In this document: positions 10,812-21,905 of the stretch, piece after piece | How positions within the stretch are numbered: the stretch's first letter is position 1 | Layout: the number at the start of each line of letters is the position of its first letter | Origin: Arenicola marina | Taxonomy: Eukaryota; Annelida; Polychaeta; Arenicolidae | Assembly: GCA_964019135.1 (NCBI GenBank) | Contig: OZ025264.1 | Span: 4,000,827-4,064,826, forward strand | DNA: 64,000 bases | Direction of reading: 5' to 3' | The notes under the pieces: model-generated | What the model was told of the DNA's origin: nothing | The model's database searches: none | The model's input: only the letters and a program-made list of their open reading frames with translations | Translations under genes and position numbers: made by a program

Positions 10812-13800
10812 ATGGCCGGTTGGGCAGGTTTTACTGATGACGATCTACAGAAAATCAAGCAATCAGATGGACCTGTCAGAGGTAAGAAACCAAACACTGA
10901 AACAACGACGTGCGAACAAATTCAATGGGCGATAATAAATAGAGCTTAGGGCTAGGCCATTTTTACTTCCTTGACTTGAGTCGAGAACCTTGGCATGTCG
11001 GAGGGAGATTTCCGCTCCTTGGGAATGGGCTTTTCACTTCACCATGAACGAACAAAATAATTCTTCATGAACTGGGAATGAGATATTAGCCAATCGTTCT
11101 GATTGATGAATTTTCATTAATGGTGAACTTAGAATCTTATTATTAAATACAGCTTGTCAGGCAGTAGCGGATCACTTTTGTCTAAGGGGTGATTGAGAAT
11201 GTTTTCTGAGGAGCTGGTGCGTCATCTTAGGCTCATTCTTTTCAGAAATGCAGGCTCTTTTCATGTGTTGCGAACTTGATCATTCTCCGGCAACAACCTG
11301 TTTAAAAACGGTCTATGTTTTAGACTACTGTATTAGGCAGTAACAGATCACTTTAGGCAGTAGCGGATCACGCCATCTTGCGGGCTGTTTGGACAGTAAA
11401 CAGGTATCATAATGCATGGACGGTCTCAAAAATACGAAATCAGGTTGTCAACGATTTAATATGGCATATAGTTTATAGTTTGGTAAAATAATCATAGCAT
11501 ATTTTGATATTATCGGAGCCGTACCGCTACTGATATGGGACTAATGATTTATGCCATGCCACCTGGCGGTCAGGCTTGGCGGCAAAGATGTGCGTCACTG
11601 ATCCGCTACTGCCGAGAAAGCAGCTAACTCAATTTGGATAACAGCAGCAATTCTGCTTTATGGAGGGATCTGATTATTTATATGAAGGTTCATGGTATAT
11701 ACATCTATGAAAAAAATACCTCAGTTGTGTACAGCTGTATTCACTTTGGCAAGAATGGCCTGTTGAAATGGAAGTTGCTGTTTCGCACGAGAACTCGCGG
11801 AGAAAAGAGCTCGCTACCGGAAGTGCATTTGAGGTAAAAATTAATATAAACATTGGTAGAACCTCACGTTTTTGGACTTATTTCAAGTCAGTAGGTAATT
11901 ATCTTTGAAATAAGTTCTAATTTAGTACATTTAGTGGCTTTAAATAGAAACGATTCAATATGAATAGCGAAGTGATCCGCTACTGCCTGTGATCCGTTAC
12001 TGCCCGACAAGCTGTAAATCTAACTGTGAATTGGGAAATCACCAATTTAGAAAAAAGCATTTTAAAAAGGATATTAGCCAGTAGTCATAATCGATGAATT
12101 ATTATTAAACGTGAACAGAATTTTAATATTAAATAATCATGAATTGGGAAATTACTAATTTATATCATGTACCAGCTCCTTCCATTGCATGCAGAGAGCT
12201 TTTTATTTAATTCATCAAGGGAAGTGGTCCGCCTGTATGGTGGTCCGCCGGCTTAAAGCCATATATTCCGTAATTTTTTTGTATTACCAACCTATTCTCC
12301 ATGTCAAATAAGTACATTCTGTCTTGAATTTAAATCCTGAAAGCCTGTGGGCTATCCGGAGAGAAGCAATTTTGTCACCGGAGCAGAAGTTGGTGGCCGG
12401 TTTTATATCCCTGCGCGCCTGTTCTCCGTTCGGTATTTTGTGTGTGATGTCGACCGCAGCTCGCTATCACGTCCGCGCGCGATAAAAATAGACCACGCAG
12501 TTTTATGTTGAAATGTTTGTTTTACAGACTCAACGAGAGATGAAACATATGCATCATAATTTTTGAGATACTTTTAGTCTTATTTCTAAAATGTAAAAAA
12601 TCTAAGATGGCGCATGTAAGTATATTGCTTTAAGTAGTCCTGTTACCCACAACCCCTAGCGATCCAGACAAAACTGCGCGGTTTGAACTATAGCGTCGGT
12701 TTAGCTGCGGTTTCCTAATCAGCAGGATAGTAACGAACGACTTACGGTGGATCACCACGGGATCGAGATTTACTTAAATTGCCGGGCCACCGTTTTCAAG
12801 CACGTAAATAAACAATGGAAATATATTACACCGTTTGTGGTTATTGTTCAGTCGCAAAACTGTACTTGGCCATACTTGTAAAAGTATTTTGTACATGACC
12901 AAAAATCTGTATCATGGAGAGAGTTGTTTAATTAAGGGACAATATAATGCAGGGACCACTGTACACACATATATCATATGATGCCAAGGTAGCTTTGTCA
13001 GTAGAGTATCAGACTCTTAATCATAGATTTGTGCACTTGATTCTTGATGGATGGGTAGCATTTCAAATGCCACCCAATGTGTCCTTCATGTCACAGATAA
13101 TTAGGCTCACCTCAGAACTGCAAGTACATACCAGATACTTCTTGGTTCTAATATTTTCATCTTGATTGCAATAGGCTGATCCAGGCTGTCAATCATTCAC
13201 TGACGTCACTGCTGCTTTTATCAAATCATGTGGCGCAAAAATGCCTTCCACGTGCGTTAGGTCGGACAGAGATGAGTACTTCTCACTTGTACTTACCATC
13301 AGCTATGATTGTCCATTTCATAGTCACGGCTAAAGAAAAAGGACTCATGCGTGGGCAGGGCTTAATGTCAGAGTGTGGATCGGTCTATTGAAGGCCATCC
13401 ATATTTGACATAACATATTGCAGTCATTGTGTATATTTTGCTCAAAAGACACTTTCTTTCTGGCGTAAAAACCTAGTTTATATTTGTGTTAGGTGGCAGG
13501 GGTGGCCAGCAGAGAGGAGCAGGAACCAGGCCGCCATTGAGTGCACCTTCAAGCTCTGGCCCCCAGCGGGGGCGCTCAACAGGTATGAGGAAATCCACAC
13601 TGGGCCAGGTGCGCCAGATTCCTACAGCAGAGCCAGTCAGTCCTGATGCCCTCTTCTCTCAACCAAAGCAGCCTGAGCCCAGAACCAGGAGCAGAGACTC
13701 TTCGTCTACGACACAATCCAATGGTAACCAAACCGGAACCGGCACTCCAGATGTCAAATCTAGCACTGCTGTATCCACGGAACCCAGTGATGGGTGCCAA

Positions 13801-16800
13801 TCTCACGGACAGAAGGGAGCAGAGGAACCAGGGCAATCCGCCGTTGAGACGGCGCTGGTGGAGCCGGATGATACAGCCGATATGGTCACTGATGACAACG
13901 AAATTCTGAGGCAAGTGTCGAGATATTATTCGGGATGTGTATTTATATTTGTACCGTACGTTGTATAATAGTGATGATTTTCCGGTGTGGTTTTAAAGTA
14001 AAGCCGAAGTTACCACAGGCAAAAAAATCATAAAAAGTTGTCAGTAATGGCGCATTATCGGGGTATATGGTTTTTGCAATAAAAGGAATAATATACAATT
14101 TCCATGATATTCTTAAGATTTGTGAGGTGTCTACATGCTGTATAAACTGATATATATATATAAAGGGAAATGTATACAGGTATACATACATATAGGGAAA
14201 TATTTACAGGTATATGTACATATACAGGTATGCATATATTTTATATTGTTGTGAAACTGATCAGTGGAATCTGACCCACATGCCTCATAGTTTTAAGCTT
14301 CAATTAATAATTGTTGATATGTATATCATTCTTTTTCTCAGGCGAGAAATCCACAATGTGGAGAATTTTCAAAAGCAACAGAAGCAAATCGAAGAGCTGA
14401 ACAAAAGGAAGAAACAAATGTTGTCCTCAGCAATACAGGAAAGGTGGGTAAATTGTCCAGCACTGGAAACATACCGTAATCATGGTCTACAAGGTATATA
14501 ATAAATCATTTCCTTTGAAAAATAAGTGGGTAGGTACATTTCATTCGAAACAGGACATTTGCTTATATTTTTATTACATTAAAAGGTAGTTTTCATTGTT
14601 ATACAGGCTACAACGCTCACATTGAGTGTTCTGGTCACCTGAGAGCCTAACGGCGCTTGGATCGATGGTTTGAGCCCTGCTGTGGCCATGTCTGTGTGGT
14701 CGCAGGATAAAGATCCCGTGTCTTTCTTCGTAAAGAGGAGGGGGTTACCGCCGGGGACATGGCTCCACTCTCCCTTCCTTTTTCCATTGACGCGATATGA
14801 CCAAAAGTGGTTAAAGCGTCCTGAATAACCAACCATCATTGTTATACTTCCAAAGGAGAATAATTGACTATCATATATCCAATGATGATTGGTAACCTAT
14901 TATCTCCCACTCGCCATGATGCCTGTTAACATATCCTGTCTCGTGCTCCCCATGACGACTGGTAACATATCCTGTCTCGTGTTTTCTGTGACGAATGTTA
15001 ACATATCCTGTCTCGTGCTCTCCATGACGACTGATAACATATCCTGTCTCGTGCTTTCCATGACGACTGGTAACATATCCTGTCTCGTGCTCTCCATGAC
15101 GACTGGTAACATATCCTGTCTCGTGTTTTCTGTGACGAATGTTAACATATCCTGTCTCGTGCTCTCCATGACGACTGATAACATATCCTGTCTCGTGCTC
15201 TCCATGACGACTGGTAACATATCCTGTCTCGTGCTCTCCATGACGACTGATAACATATCCTGTCTCGTGCTCTCCATGACGACTGATAACATATCCTGTC
15301 TCGTGCTCTCCATGACGACTGGTAACATATCCTGTCTCGTGCTCTCCATGACGACTGATAACATATCCTGTCTCGTGCTCTCCCTGACGACTGGTAACAT
15401 ATCCTGTCTCGTGCTCTCCATGACGACTGGTAACATATCCTGTCTCGTGCTCTCCCTGACGACTGGTAACATATCCTGTCTCGTGCTCACCGTGACAACT
15501 GGTAATATATCCTAAGGCCCTGTTCTCCCCAATAACTGTGGTGACATAATCTCGCGCTCTCCCTGACGCAGGTCAAAGCGAGCCAAGGCCGAGACCACTA
15601 AGCTGAGCGCCATCCAGAAAGAGTTAGCCAGGCTCGACCAGCTTCTCGTCGTCGACGTGTCCATCATTCGCGACAAGATTGAGGAGGCCAGTCGTCACTT
15701 CCTGGACGCCCAGTGAGTGTTGTGCCGTCCTAGTTGGCCGCGGGGGCTGCCCCAGTGGCCCAGGTGTTAGCGTGCCATGCTTTTGTCTGTGGTGTCGGAC
15801 TGCCAGTTATTGTCAGTTATTATTAACTATGATTAAGTAAATACAAATCTGGGTATTCCTCCATTTATCAGTATTCTAAGAGTTTTTTTGAGCCCATACG
15901 TCGGTAGTCAAAACCCAAACGGGTTGGTGTTAAAATAGCTGTAGAAGCATAAGTGTCTTGAATGCGTGTGGACTAATGTATAACTGCATTATGCGACACC
16001 ACCATCATCTGTTCCTACCACTGTGCCACGTCTGTCCGTCCCTCTCCCGCCAGCATGTTTCATCCGTCATCTTCCCGGGAGGTTTCTTGGCTCAATTTAG
16101 CCTTTATGCGCACAAAAAGGGCTTAAATCAGCAACATGTAATTTTCCTCCCGCTAGGAAGCGCTACGATCGGGCCGAGAAAGAGTTCATCGAGTCTAAGC
16201 TTGACCTGCACGCCAAGTCCGACGTGAAGGAGTCCCTGACCGAGCACCTGTACACCGTCATCTACCAGAACGAGATCCGCAAGGCCAAGAAACTCGCTGA
16301 GCTGATGCGCAAGCTGGAGCTGGTGGACGCGGGCGAGCAGGATGGCGAGGGGGAGGAGATGGTGGAGGTGGCTATGCCTCACCCCAGCTTTCTGAGCCCG
16401 GTCACCCTGCCGGCCGGGCGCTACGGGGGGCCCCAATCCCCGCCACACCTCGCCACCCACGGGAGCCCCCCGCCGGTCCCGAAATCTGTATCCGAAGTCA
16501 ACGGTGGCGGCCAGCGGAACAGCGCGGCTCCGGAAGCAGCACAGGATCCGGGCAATGCCAAGGATCCGGACGCCACAAAGAGTCCGGAGAATGCTAAAGA
16601 TCCGAACAATGCGCAGAGTCCGATAGCAGATCCGGATACGAAGGGTAGTGAGATCCCGAACAAAGAAGGGGGACCCCCTGGGGCGACTCGGGACGAAAAA
16701 AACCAGACCGGTGAGACCCCCGTCGCCGCCGACGCAGCCATTAACAATGCCACAGACAACAAAAGCCAGACAGAACAAGACGCTGCTACCATGGAAACAA

Positions 16801-16883
16801 ACAAAGGGATAGGGGACGCTCAACCGAAAGGAGAACCAAAATCGACAGAGACACAAAGCGAACAAACAACTGCCGTTTCTTGA
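10812..16883 (+). CDS. GORAB: GORAB, Rab6-interacting golgin, complete in five exons
   Basis: Exons 10812-10881, 13493-13910, 14342-14443, 15572-15712 and 16157-16883 join in frame to 1458 nt (485 aa; human is near 394). GORAB is a trans-Golgi coiled-coil protein that binds Rab6 and SCYL1 and supports COPI traffic. The N-terminus [17 protein letters not shown] matches the family opening. The conserved core runs from about residue 163: [54 protein letters not shown] and [11 protein letters not shown], up to [10 protein letters not shown]. The linker (24-162) and C-terminal tail (after about 285) are low-complexity, rich in Pro, Ser, Asn and Asp, and explain the extra length. Introns 1, 3 and 4 are GT-AG; intron 2 uses GC-AG. 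The ATG is the first in-frame start before a clean GTAAG donor. Introns hold transposons, a SINE and a minisatellite. Confidence 0.93.
11148..12016. mobile_element. Inverted-repeat DNA element in GORAB intron 1
   Basis: Ends match as inverted repeats starting TACAGCTTGTC, then GGCAGTAGCGGATCAC. The 16-bp GGCAGTAGCGGATCAC motif also recurs inside, in both orientations, near 11335, 11355, 11595 and 11970. No transposase frame is seen, so it is non-autonomous. The ends are compatible with a TA target. Confidence 0.82.
12017..13168. other. GORAB intron 1, remaining part
   Basis: AT-rich. GATATTAGCCA and GTGAAC blocks at 12068-12120 echo the left flank of the 11148-12016 element (11090-11145), suggesting an older repeat there. 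CTTAAAGCCATATA near 12254 and the inverse-like TATATTGCTTTAAG near 12620 may bound another degraded MITE. No exon seen. Confidence 0.35.
13169..13390. mobile_element. MITE family B, copy 1 (about 222 bp)
   Basis: Begins CAATAGGCTGATCCAGGCT and ends with its inverse (GGATCGGTCTATTG). The interior matches 28196-28460 in the same order, including GATGAGTACTTCTCACTTGT and GTGGGCAGGGCTTA. It ends about 100 bp before GORAB exon 2. Confidence 0.85.
14606..14838 (+). mobile_element. tRNA-derived SINE, 5'-truncated, in GORAB intron 3
   Basis: From GAGAGCCTAACGGC through GGATCGATGG, GTCGCAGGATAAAGATCCC and GGGGACATGGCTCCACTC to TCCTGAATAACCAAC it parallels the fuller copy at 61544-61790. The A-box half is degraded. 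Confidence 0.85.
14925..15571. repeat. 36-bp minisatellite ending at the GORAB exon 4 acceptor
   Basis: About 16 regular copies of a unit containing ACATATCCTGTCTCGTGCTC then TCCATGACGACTGGTA, followed by two degenerate copies. The last of these (TCTCGCGCTCTCCCTGACG) runs straight into the functional acceptor CAG at 15569-15571. Because 36 is a multiple of 3, long frames without stops appear on both strands; they are not genes. Regular units read ACTGG, AATGT or ACTGA where the junction has GCAGG, so they lack a usable AG at that place. Confidence 0.93.
15713..16156. other. GORAB intron 4
   Basis: GTGAGT donor at 15713 and CGCTAG acceptor ending at 16156. The 440-bp interior shows no repeat or exon. 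Confidence 0.7.
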
Positions 16884-17152
16884 TGAGGCATTGGTGATTG
16901 TTTAAAGGTGGCTATATCTTAACTATTGGTGGGTCTGTGTAGTGATTACCATATGAACAATTATTTGTCGTTTAACACAAATCGTAGAACGTGAAGGAAG
17001 ATTGTGATATCAGAGTATTTTCTTTCGTATTTGTAAACGCCGCATCCGCTGTGGACCAGGTGTCGGGGTCCATTTGGAAAACACGTGCGTTGTCATGGGT
17101 ACGTAGCTTTAGCAATGGAGTTTCGTCTTTGCTTCTTTACATGACACAAAGC

Positions 17153-17989
17153 AATAAATAATCTGATAGGAGTTACATATCCCCAATTGCTACAATATAT
17201 GCAACACAATGTGCGGTTGCTGTGGTATTTTATCTTGATTGTTCTATTATAGACTAATGCCGCTCAGTTTACATTTGTTACTATACAATTTTATATGCGG
17301 GGTGAAGTAGTTATTGGGAGATATTACTCGTGGGACAAAATAGTACGGTCAGATCTGCAAAGCGGACTTGTGTTACGCCGGGGGGTTGGTAGCTGCAGTA
17401 GCTTGTAATTTATTATAATGGTAGAGGGTTAGTAGCAGCCATTGGGAGAAGATTGATGTAGTACTTATGTATACTGGGCGGGTTTAACTATACGGAGTTG
17501 GGCGCTCGGACCGTATCCATAATCGCATCGTATTTCATGTGTGAAATGTACCTGTTGGCCATAGCCCCTCAAGCTCGTCGCGGTAGTGTTCACAATCTCG
17601 ACGGGGTGGTTTGATAAAAGTTTGACCCTTTCCTATATGAAGCTGCGGATTATGTGTTCTCCCAGAGAACGTTCTCCAGATGTTCTACTTCGCCTTAAGA
17701 AGGTTTACGTAGCGTTGGCTTATTGATTATGAATACGAGCCCAGAAGTGTACAATTGGTTTCTAGTGAATACATTAGCCGCGGGAAGAGTTAGAACGTTG
17801 GCTGTCACAGCCCGTAATGAATGAAGATCTGAACCGTTAGTAGCCTTGACGAGTAACTTAAACCTGCTCACACATTTCATTGCTATAATAACGTAAACAA
17901 TTTGTTTTTTCACATATACTGGATATATTGACCACTTTTGTTAAGTGTTAGTTCTAGTACAATTTTGATGCCCTAGAACCCCCAATAAA
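17153..17989 (+). other. GORAB: Candidate GORAB polyadenylation signals
   Basis: AATAAA occurs at 17153-17158 and 17984-17989, 270 and 1100 bp after the stop codon. Either could end the mRNA; the first is nearer. Confidence 0.5.
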
Positions 17990-19480
17990 AGTTACACTTA
18001 CAACCATGATTTCATCCGTGTGGAAAGCACATGTATTTAACAATCCTTCTATTGTTGCATGTTCTATATTTCCATAGTACATGATTTCCATTTAAAAAAT
18101 GTATAACGTTTTTTAAGGGAAGAGTTATATGCTATATGGGCAGCTTTCAGCACTTGGGTCTTACAATTAGGAAAGTGTGGGAAATAAAAAAAAAGTCCAA
18201 CTGCGGTCTTCATGATTGGCTATATTTCATATCGGATTGTACATCTGCTCTTTAAGAGATATATATGCACGGGTGACGCCCAACTTGTACCGCTGAAGTG
18301 ATAAACACTGGTTTATCAACAAAATTAGTTGTTCACATCATGCATGCTGTACACAATATTAAAACTATGCATTGTTTTCTCGTCCGAACGGGATCAGCAA
18401 TCCACATCGCCGTTCCTAGGCTTCATTCGTGACGGATTCTGGTTATAGTACATACAGTGCAACCATACGCGCAAATTAGTGACTGCAGCTTGAGAGTGTG
18501 GGTGGCGTTACCATGGGTGTCGTTACCATGGACACCACAGGTACCGGTAGTCTGCAGGGACGCTGTGGGCGAGTGGTTTGCAAGGACAACGTTGATCAGT
18601 GTATGTCGGGGTGAGATATTCAAGTGCGTAACAGAAGTGGAAATGTAGGCCTGCTGCAGTAACGTGACAAATGAACCGCGTTTGACATGGTGCTTGCGCC
18701 AAGAGCAAAGTCCTAATCCCTTAGTGTAAGGTATCTACAAGGGGCAACTCTTTTAAATATGACTATTTACATAACCAATTCGATAGACTATGTAAAAACT
18801 GGCCTGGTGACGTCAGCGGTCCCAGCCCAAACCGAGTGCCTACATTTTCTTACAAGTTGGGAGTAAACAAACTCCCGCTCAGGAGTTCAAAGCTATTTTA
18901 GCGAGTTATAACCAAGTATATCGAACACTGGGACGGCTGTCAGCAAGCCATCTTTAATATGCATGTATTGACGTAACCTCTCGGCTCAACATAAATAACG
19001 TAACAGCTAGTAAGCGACTTCACGATGAACGTTTCATGATGAGAAATACCGCTCAGCAAACCGTGAGGAGACATACAGAATTCACGACAATGGTGAATGA
19101 TGTCGTACACTGGTCGTCAATAAGAGCCCTGACCACGTGACTGGACTCCAGGTTAGTGTTCAAGGCCGCAACCAAAGTGAGCGCAGTTTTCTGCAGTAGA
19201 TCACCTAACACGAGCAGTCCTGTTCAGATATAGTTCACAAAGGAGAAATGTGTTTTATCCCTCACAACTCTTACATAATATGTACATATCCATGCCCGTA
19301 AGAAACAACTTTCAGCACACTTCAGTAAATTTTAGCTTATGTCAGAAAATGGGGTCGTTCTTATATTAGCACGAACTAGTTTTAGTCTAGCCTACTTGAC
19401 ACATCCAGTATTAACTACAATGATCGATTTCGTGTTTAAAGCTAAAATCTAACATAGGCATAAATCAACTTGTGGGTTGC
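17990..19480. other. Intergenic sequence downstream of GORAB
   Basis: No gene or clear repeat family recognised. A small inverted pair around CCATGG lies at 18508-18540. Confidence 0.4.
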
Positions 19481-19489
19481 TTAATGACA

Positions 19490-20170
19490 CGTGCGCCCTA
19501 TGGCGTACATATGGCACATGCGTCTTTTAGCGTACCTCGTGTACGTGCGCCCTTTGGCGTAACTCGTGCACCTGCGCTCTTGGCGTACCTCGCGCAACTG
19601 CGCCCTTTGGCGTACCTCGTGCCCGTGCGCCATTTGGCGTACCTCGTGCACGTGCGCCCTTTGGCGTACCTCGTGCACGTGCGCCCTTTGGCGTACCTCG
19701 TGCACGTGCGCCCTTTGGCGTACCTCGTGCACCTGCGCCCTTTGGCGTACCTCGTGCACGTGCGCCCTTTGGCGTACCTCGTGCACGTGCGCCCTTTGGC
19801 GTACCTCGTGCACCTGCGCCCTTTCGCGTACCTCATGCAAATGCGCCCTTTGGCGTACCTCATGCACGTGTGCTCTTGGCGTACCTCGTGCACCTGCGCC
19901 CTTTGGCGTACCTCGTGCACCTGCGCCCTTTGGCGCACCTCGTGCACGTGCGCCCTTTAGCGTACCTCGTGCACCTGCGGCCTTTAGCGTACCTATGGCA
20001 CATGCCTACTTTGGCGTACCTCATGCACGTGCGCCCTTTGGCGTACCTCGTGCACCTGCGCCCTTTGGCGTACCTCTTACACGTGCGCCCTTTGGCGTAC
20101 CTCGTGCACGTGCGCCCTTTGGCGTACCTAGAGCACCTGCGCCCTTTGGCGTACCTCGTGCACGGACCTA
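19490..20170. repeat. 27-bp minisatellite with one E-box per unit
   Basis: About 25 copies of CTTTGGCGTACCTCGTGCAC plus GTGCGCC. Nearly every unit carries CACGTG or CACCTG at the same place; I count about 11 and 7. All three forward frames and several reverse frames stay open because 27 is a multiple of 3. It lies between the convergent 3' ends of GORAB and the cysteine-rich gene. Confidence 0.93.
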
Positions 20171-21145
20171 GCTACCAAGATGGCCGACCGTGAACATTGA
20201 GATATTATTGAGATTTCTTGATCAATGATGATGCAAGCACTGAAGCAAGCACTGAAGTGGAACGCAACGGAGTTGTACAAACATTTGACTTGATCAAATA
20301 CAAATATCAAATATATAAGAACTGATACTGTGTACTCAAGAAATGGCTTATCACATAAAAATACTATCTCAATTTGTTTACAATCGGCCATGACGGTGTG
20401 TGCAAACTCTATTAAAAGATGTTCGGGCATGCTTTTCGCAACATATGAACAAGGGTTATCGGCCACATCAACAAAAATGGTTTTATCCAAATAACGTTTA
20501 AAAAGGCTGTTCACACGATCAACATATCATCATAGTCTTTTGATCCACGTTTAAGCGTATAACAATATGGTAACGTCAGCTCTTTCAACAACAACCCTAT
20601 TTCTTTGGAACAATGAATATATAATATACATGTGTGTATCACTTCAATCTACCATGAAACCATTTCAATGCATAGAGTGACCAACTCACAATTCCTGAGG
20701 AACTTAAGTTAGTAGCAAGAATCGAGTATTTCTCCAACAGTTAATTAACAATGACCTTAATAATGTACTTACATTAAAATCGGACTGCCGAAAAATACTG
20801 GAATAACAATGAATATACACCTCAGTAATAAGACTTCATAAGCTGTGGGCATTAAAACGTTCACTCAATAAGCATTAACAAGTTTTTAACAAGGGACGAT
20901 ACCTAGACCCGTACATTCGAAACCGCCGGAGTTGCATACTTCGCCCAGCCCCATGCTAATATCCTATTCGAAGGCGAAATAATTGGCCCTGGCCATTTCG
21001 AACTTACGGGCTCTGGTGAGGACACTGGGGTCCGTCAACGGAGGCCCCAATACCGGGAGGGAGGCTTCTGGTCCATGACAAATTTTAGAATACCAGACAG
21101 GAATAGATATGCGTCATTTCATCAGTGACGATATGGTATGTGAGT
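20171..21145. other. Intergenic sequence between two minisatellites
   Basis: AT-rich and without recognisable genes. It precedes the 54-bp array and may include the 3' UTR of the minus-strand gene ending at 21890. Confidence 0.4.
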
Positions 21146-21149
21146 GGCA

Positions 21150-21905
21150 GCCACATTTCGTTTCCCATCCGTGTCTACCAGCGAGTCAGACTTGAGGGAC
21201 ACATCCCCATTTCGTTTCCCATCCGTGTCTACCAGCGAGTCAGACTTGAGGGACACATCCTCATTTCATTTCCCATCCGTGTCTACCAGCGAGTCAGACT
21301 TGAGGGACACATCCTCATTTCGTTTCCCATCCGTGTCTACCAGCGAGTCAGACTTGAGGGACACATCCCCATTTCGTTTCCCATCCGTGTCTACCAGCGA
21401 GTCAGACTTGAGGGACACATCCCCATTTTGTTTCCCATCCGTTTCTACCAGCGAGTCAGACTTGAGGGACACATCCTCATTTTGTTTCCCATCCGTGTCT
21501 ACCAGCGAGTCAGACTTGAGGGACACATCCCCATTTCGTTTCCCATCCGTGTCTACCAGCGAGTCAGACTTGAGGGACACATCCCCATTTCGTTTCCCAT
21601 CCGTGTCTACCAGCGAGTCAGACTTGAGGGACACATCCTCATTTCGTTTCCCATCCGTGTCGACCAGCGAGTCAGACTTGAGGGACACATCCCCATTTCG
21701 TTTCCCATCCGTGTCTACCAGCGAGTCAGACTTGAGGGACACATCCCCATTTCGTTTCCCATCCGTGTCTACCAGCGAGTCAGACTTGAGGGACACATCC
21801 CCATTTCGTTTCGCTTTCCATGTCTACCAGCGAATCAGACTTGAGGGACACATCCCCATTTCGTTTCGTTTTCCGTATCCACTAGCGAGTCAGACTTGAG
21901 GGACA
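21150..21905. repeat. 54-bp minisatellite at the 3' end of the cysteine-rich protein gene
   Basis: About 14 copies. On the minus strand the unit would read SLKSDSLVDTDGKRNGDV (18 residues). It begins inside the last coding exon: the last residues before the stop, TDTDVKPNGDV, are an older copy of the unit. The first junctional copies carry small indels, so the upstream frame stops at 21890 while the inner copies stay open. The array therefore lies mostly in the 3' UTR. Confidence 0.9.

Noticed and set aside
14889..15515. Long open frames on both strands across the 36-bp array
   Set aside because: The unit is a multiple of 3 and lacks stops, so frames stay open by repetition; the stretch is intronic in GORAB.
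19472..20193. Five overlapping frames of 100-200 codons in the 27-bp array
   Set aside because: Open in nearly every frame because of the 27-bp unit; no start context, splice sites or family.
21125..21899. 239- and 251-codon plus-strand frames
   Set aside because: Mirror of the 54-bp array; the minus-strand gene explains the region.
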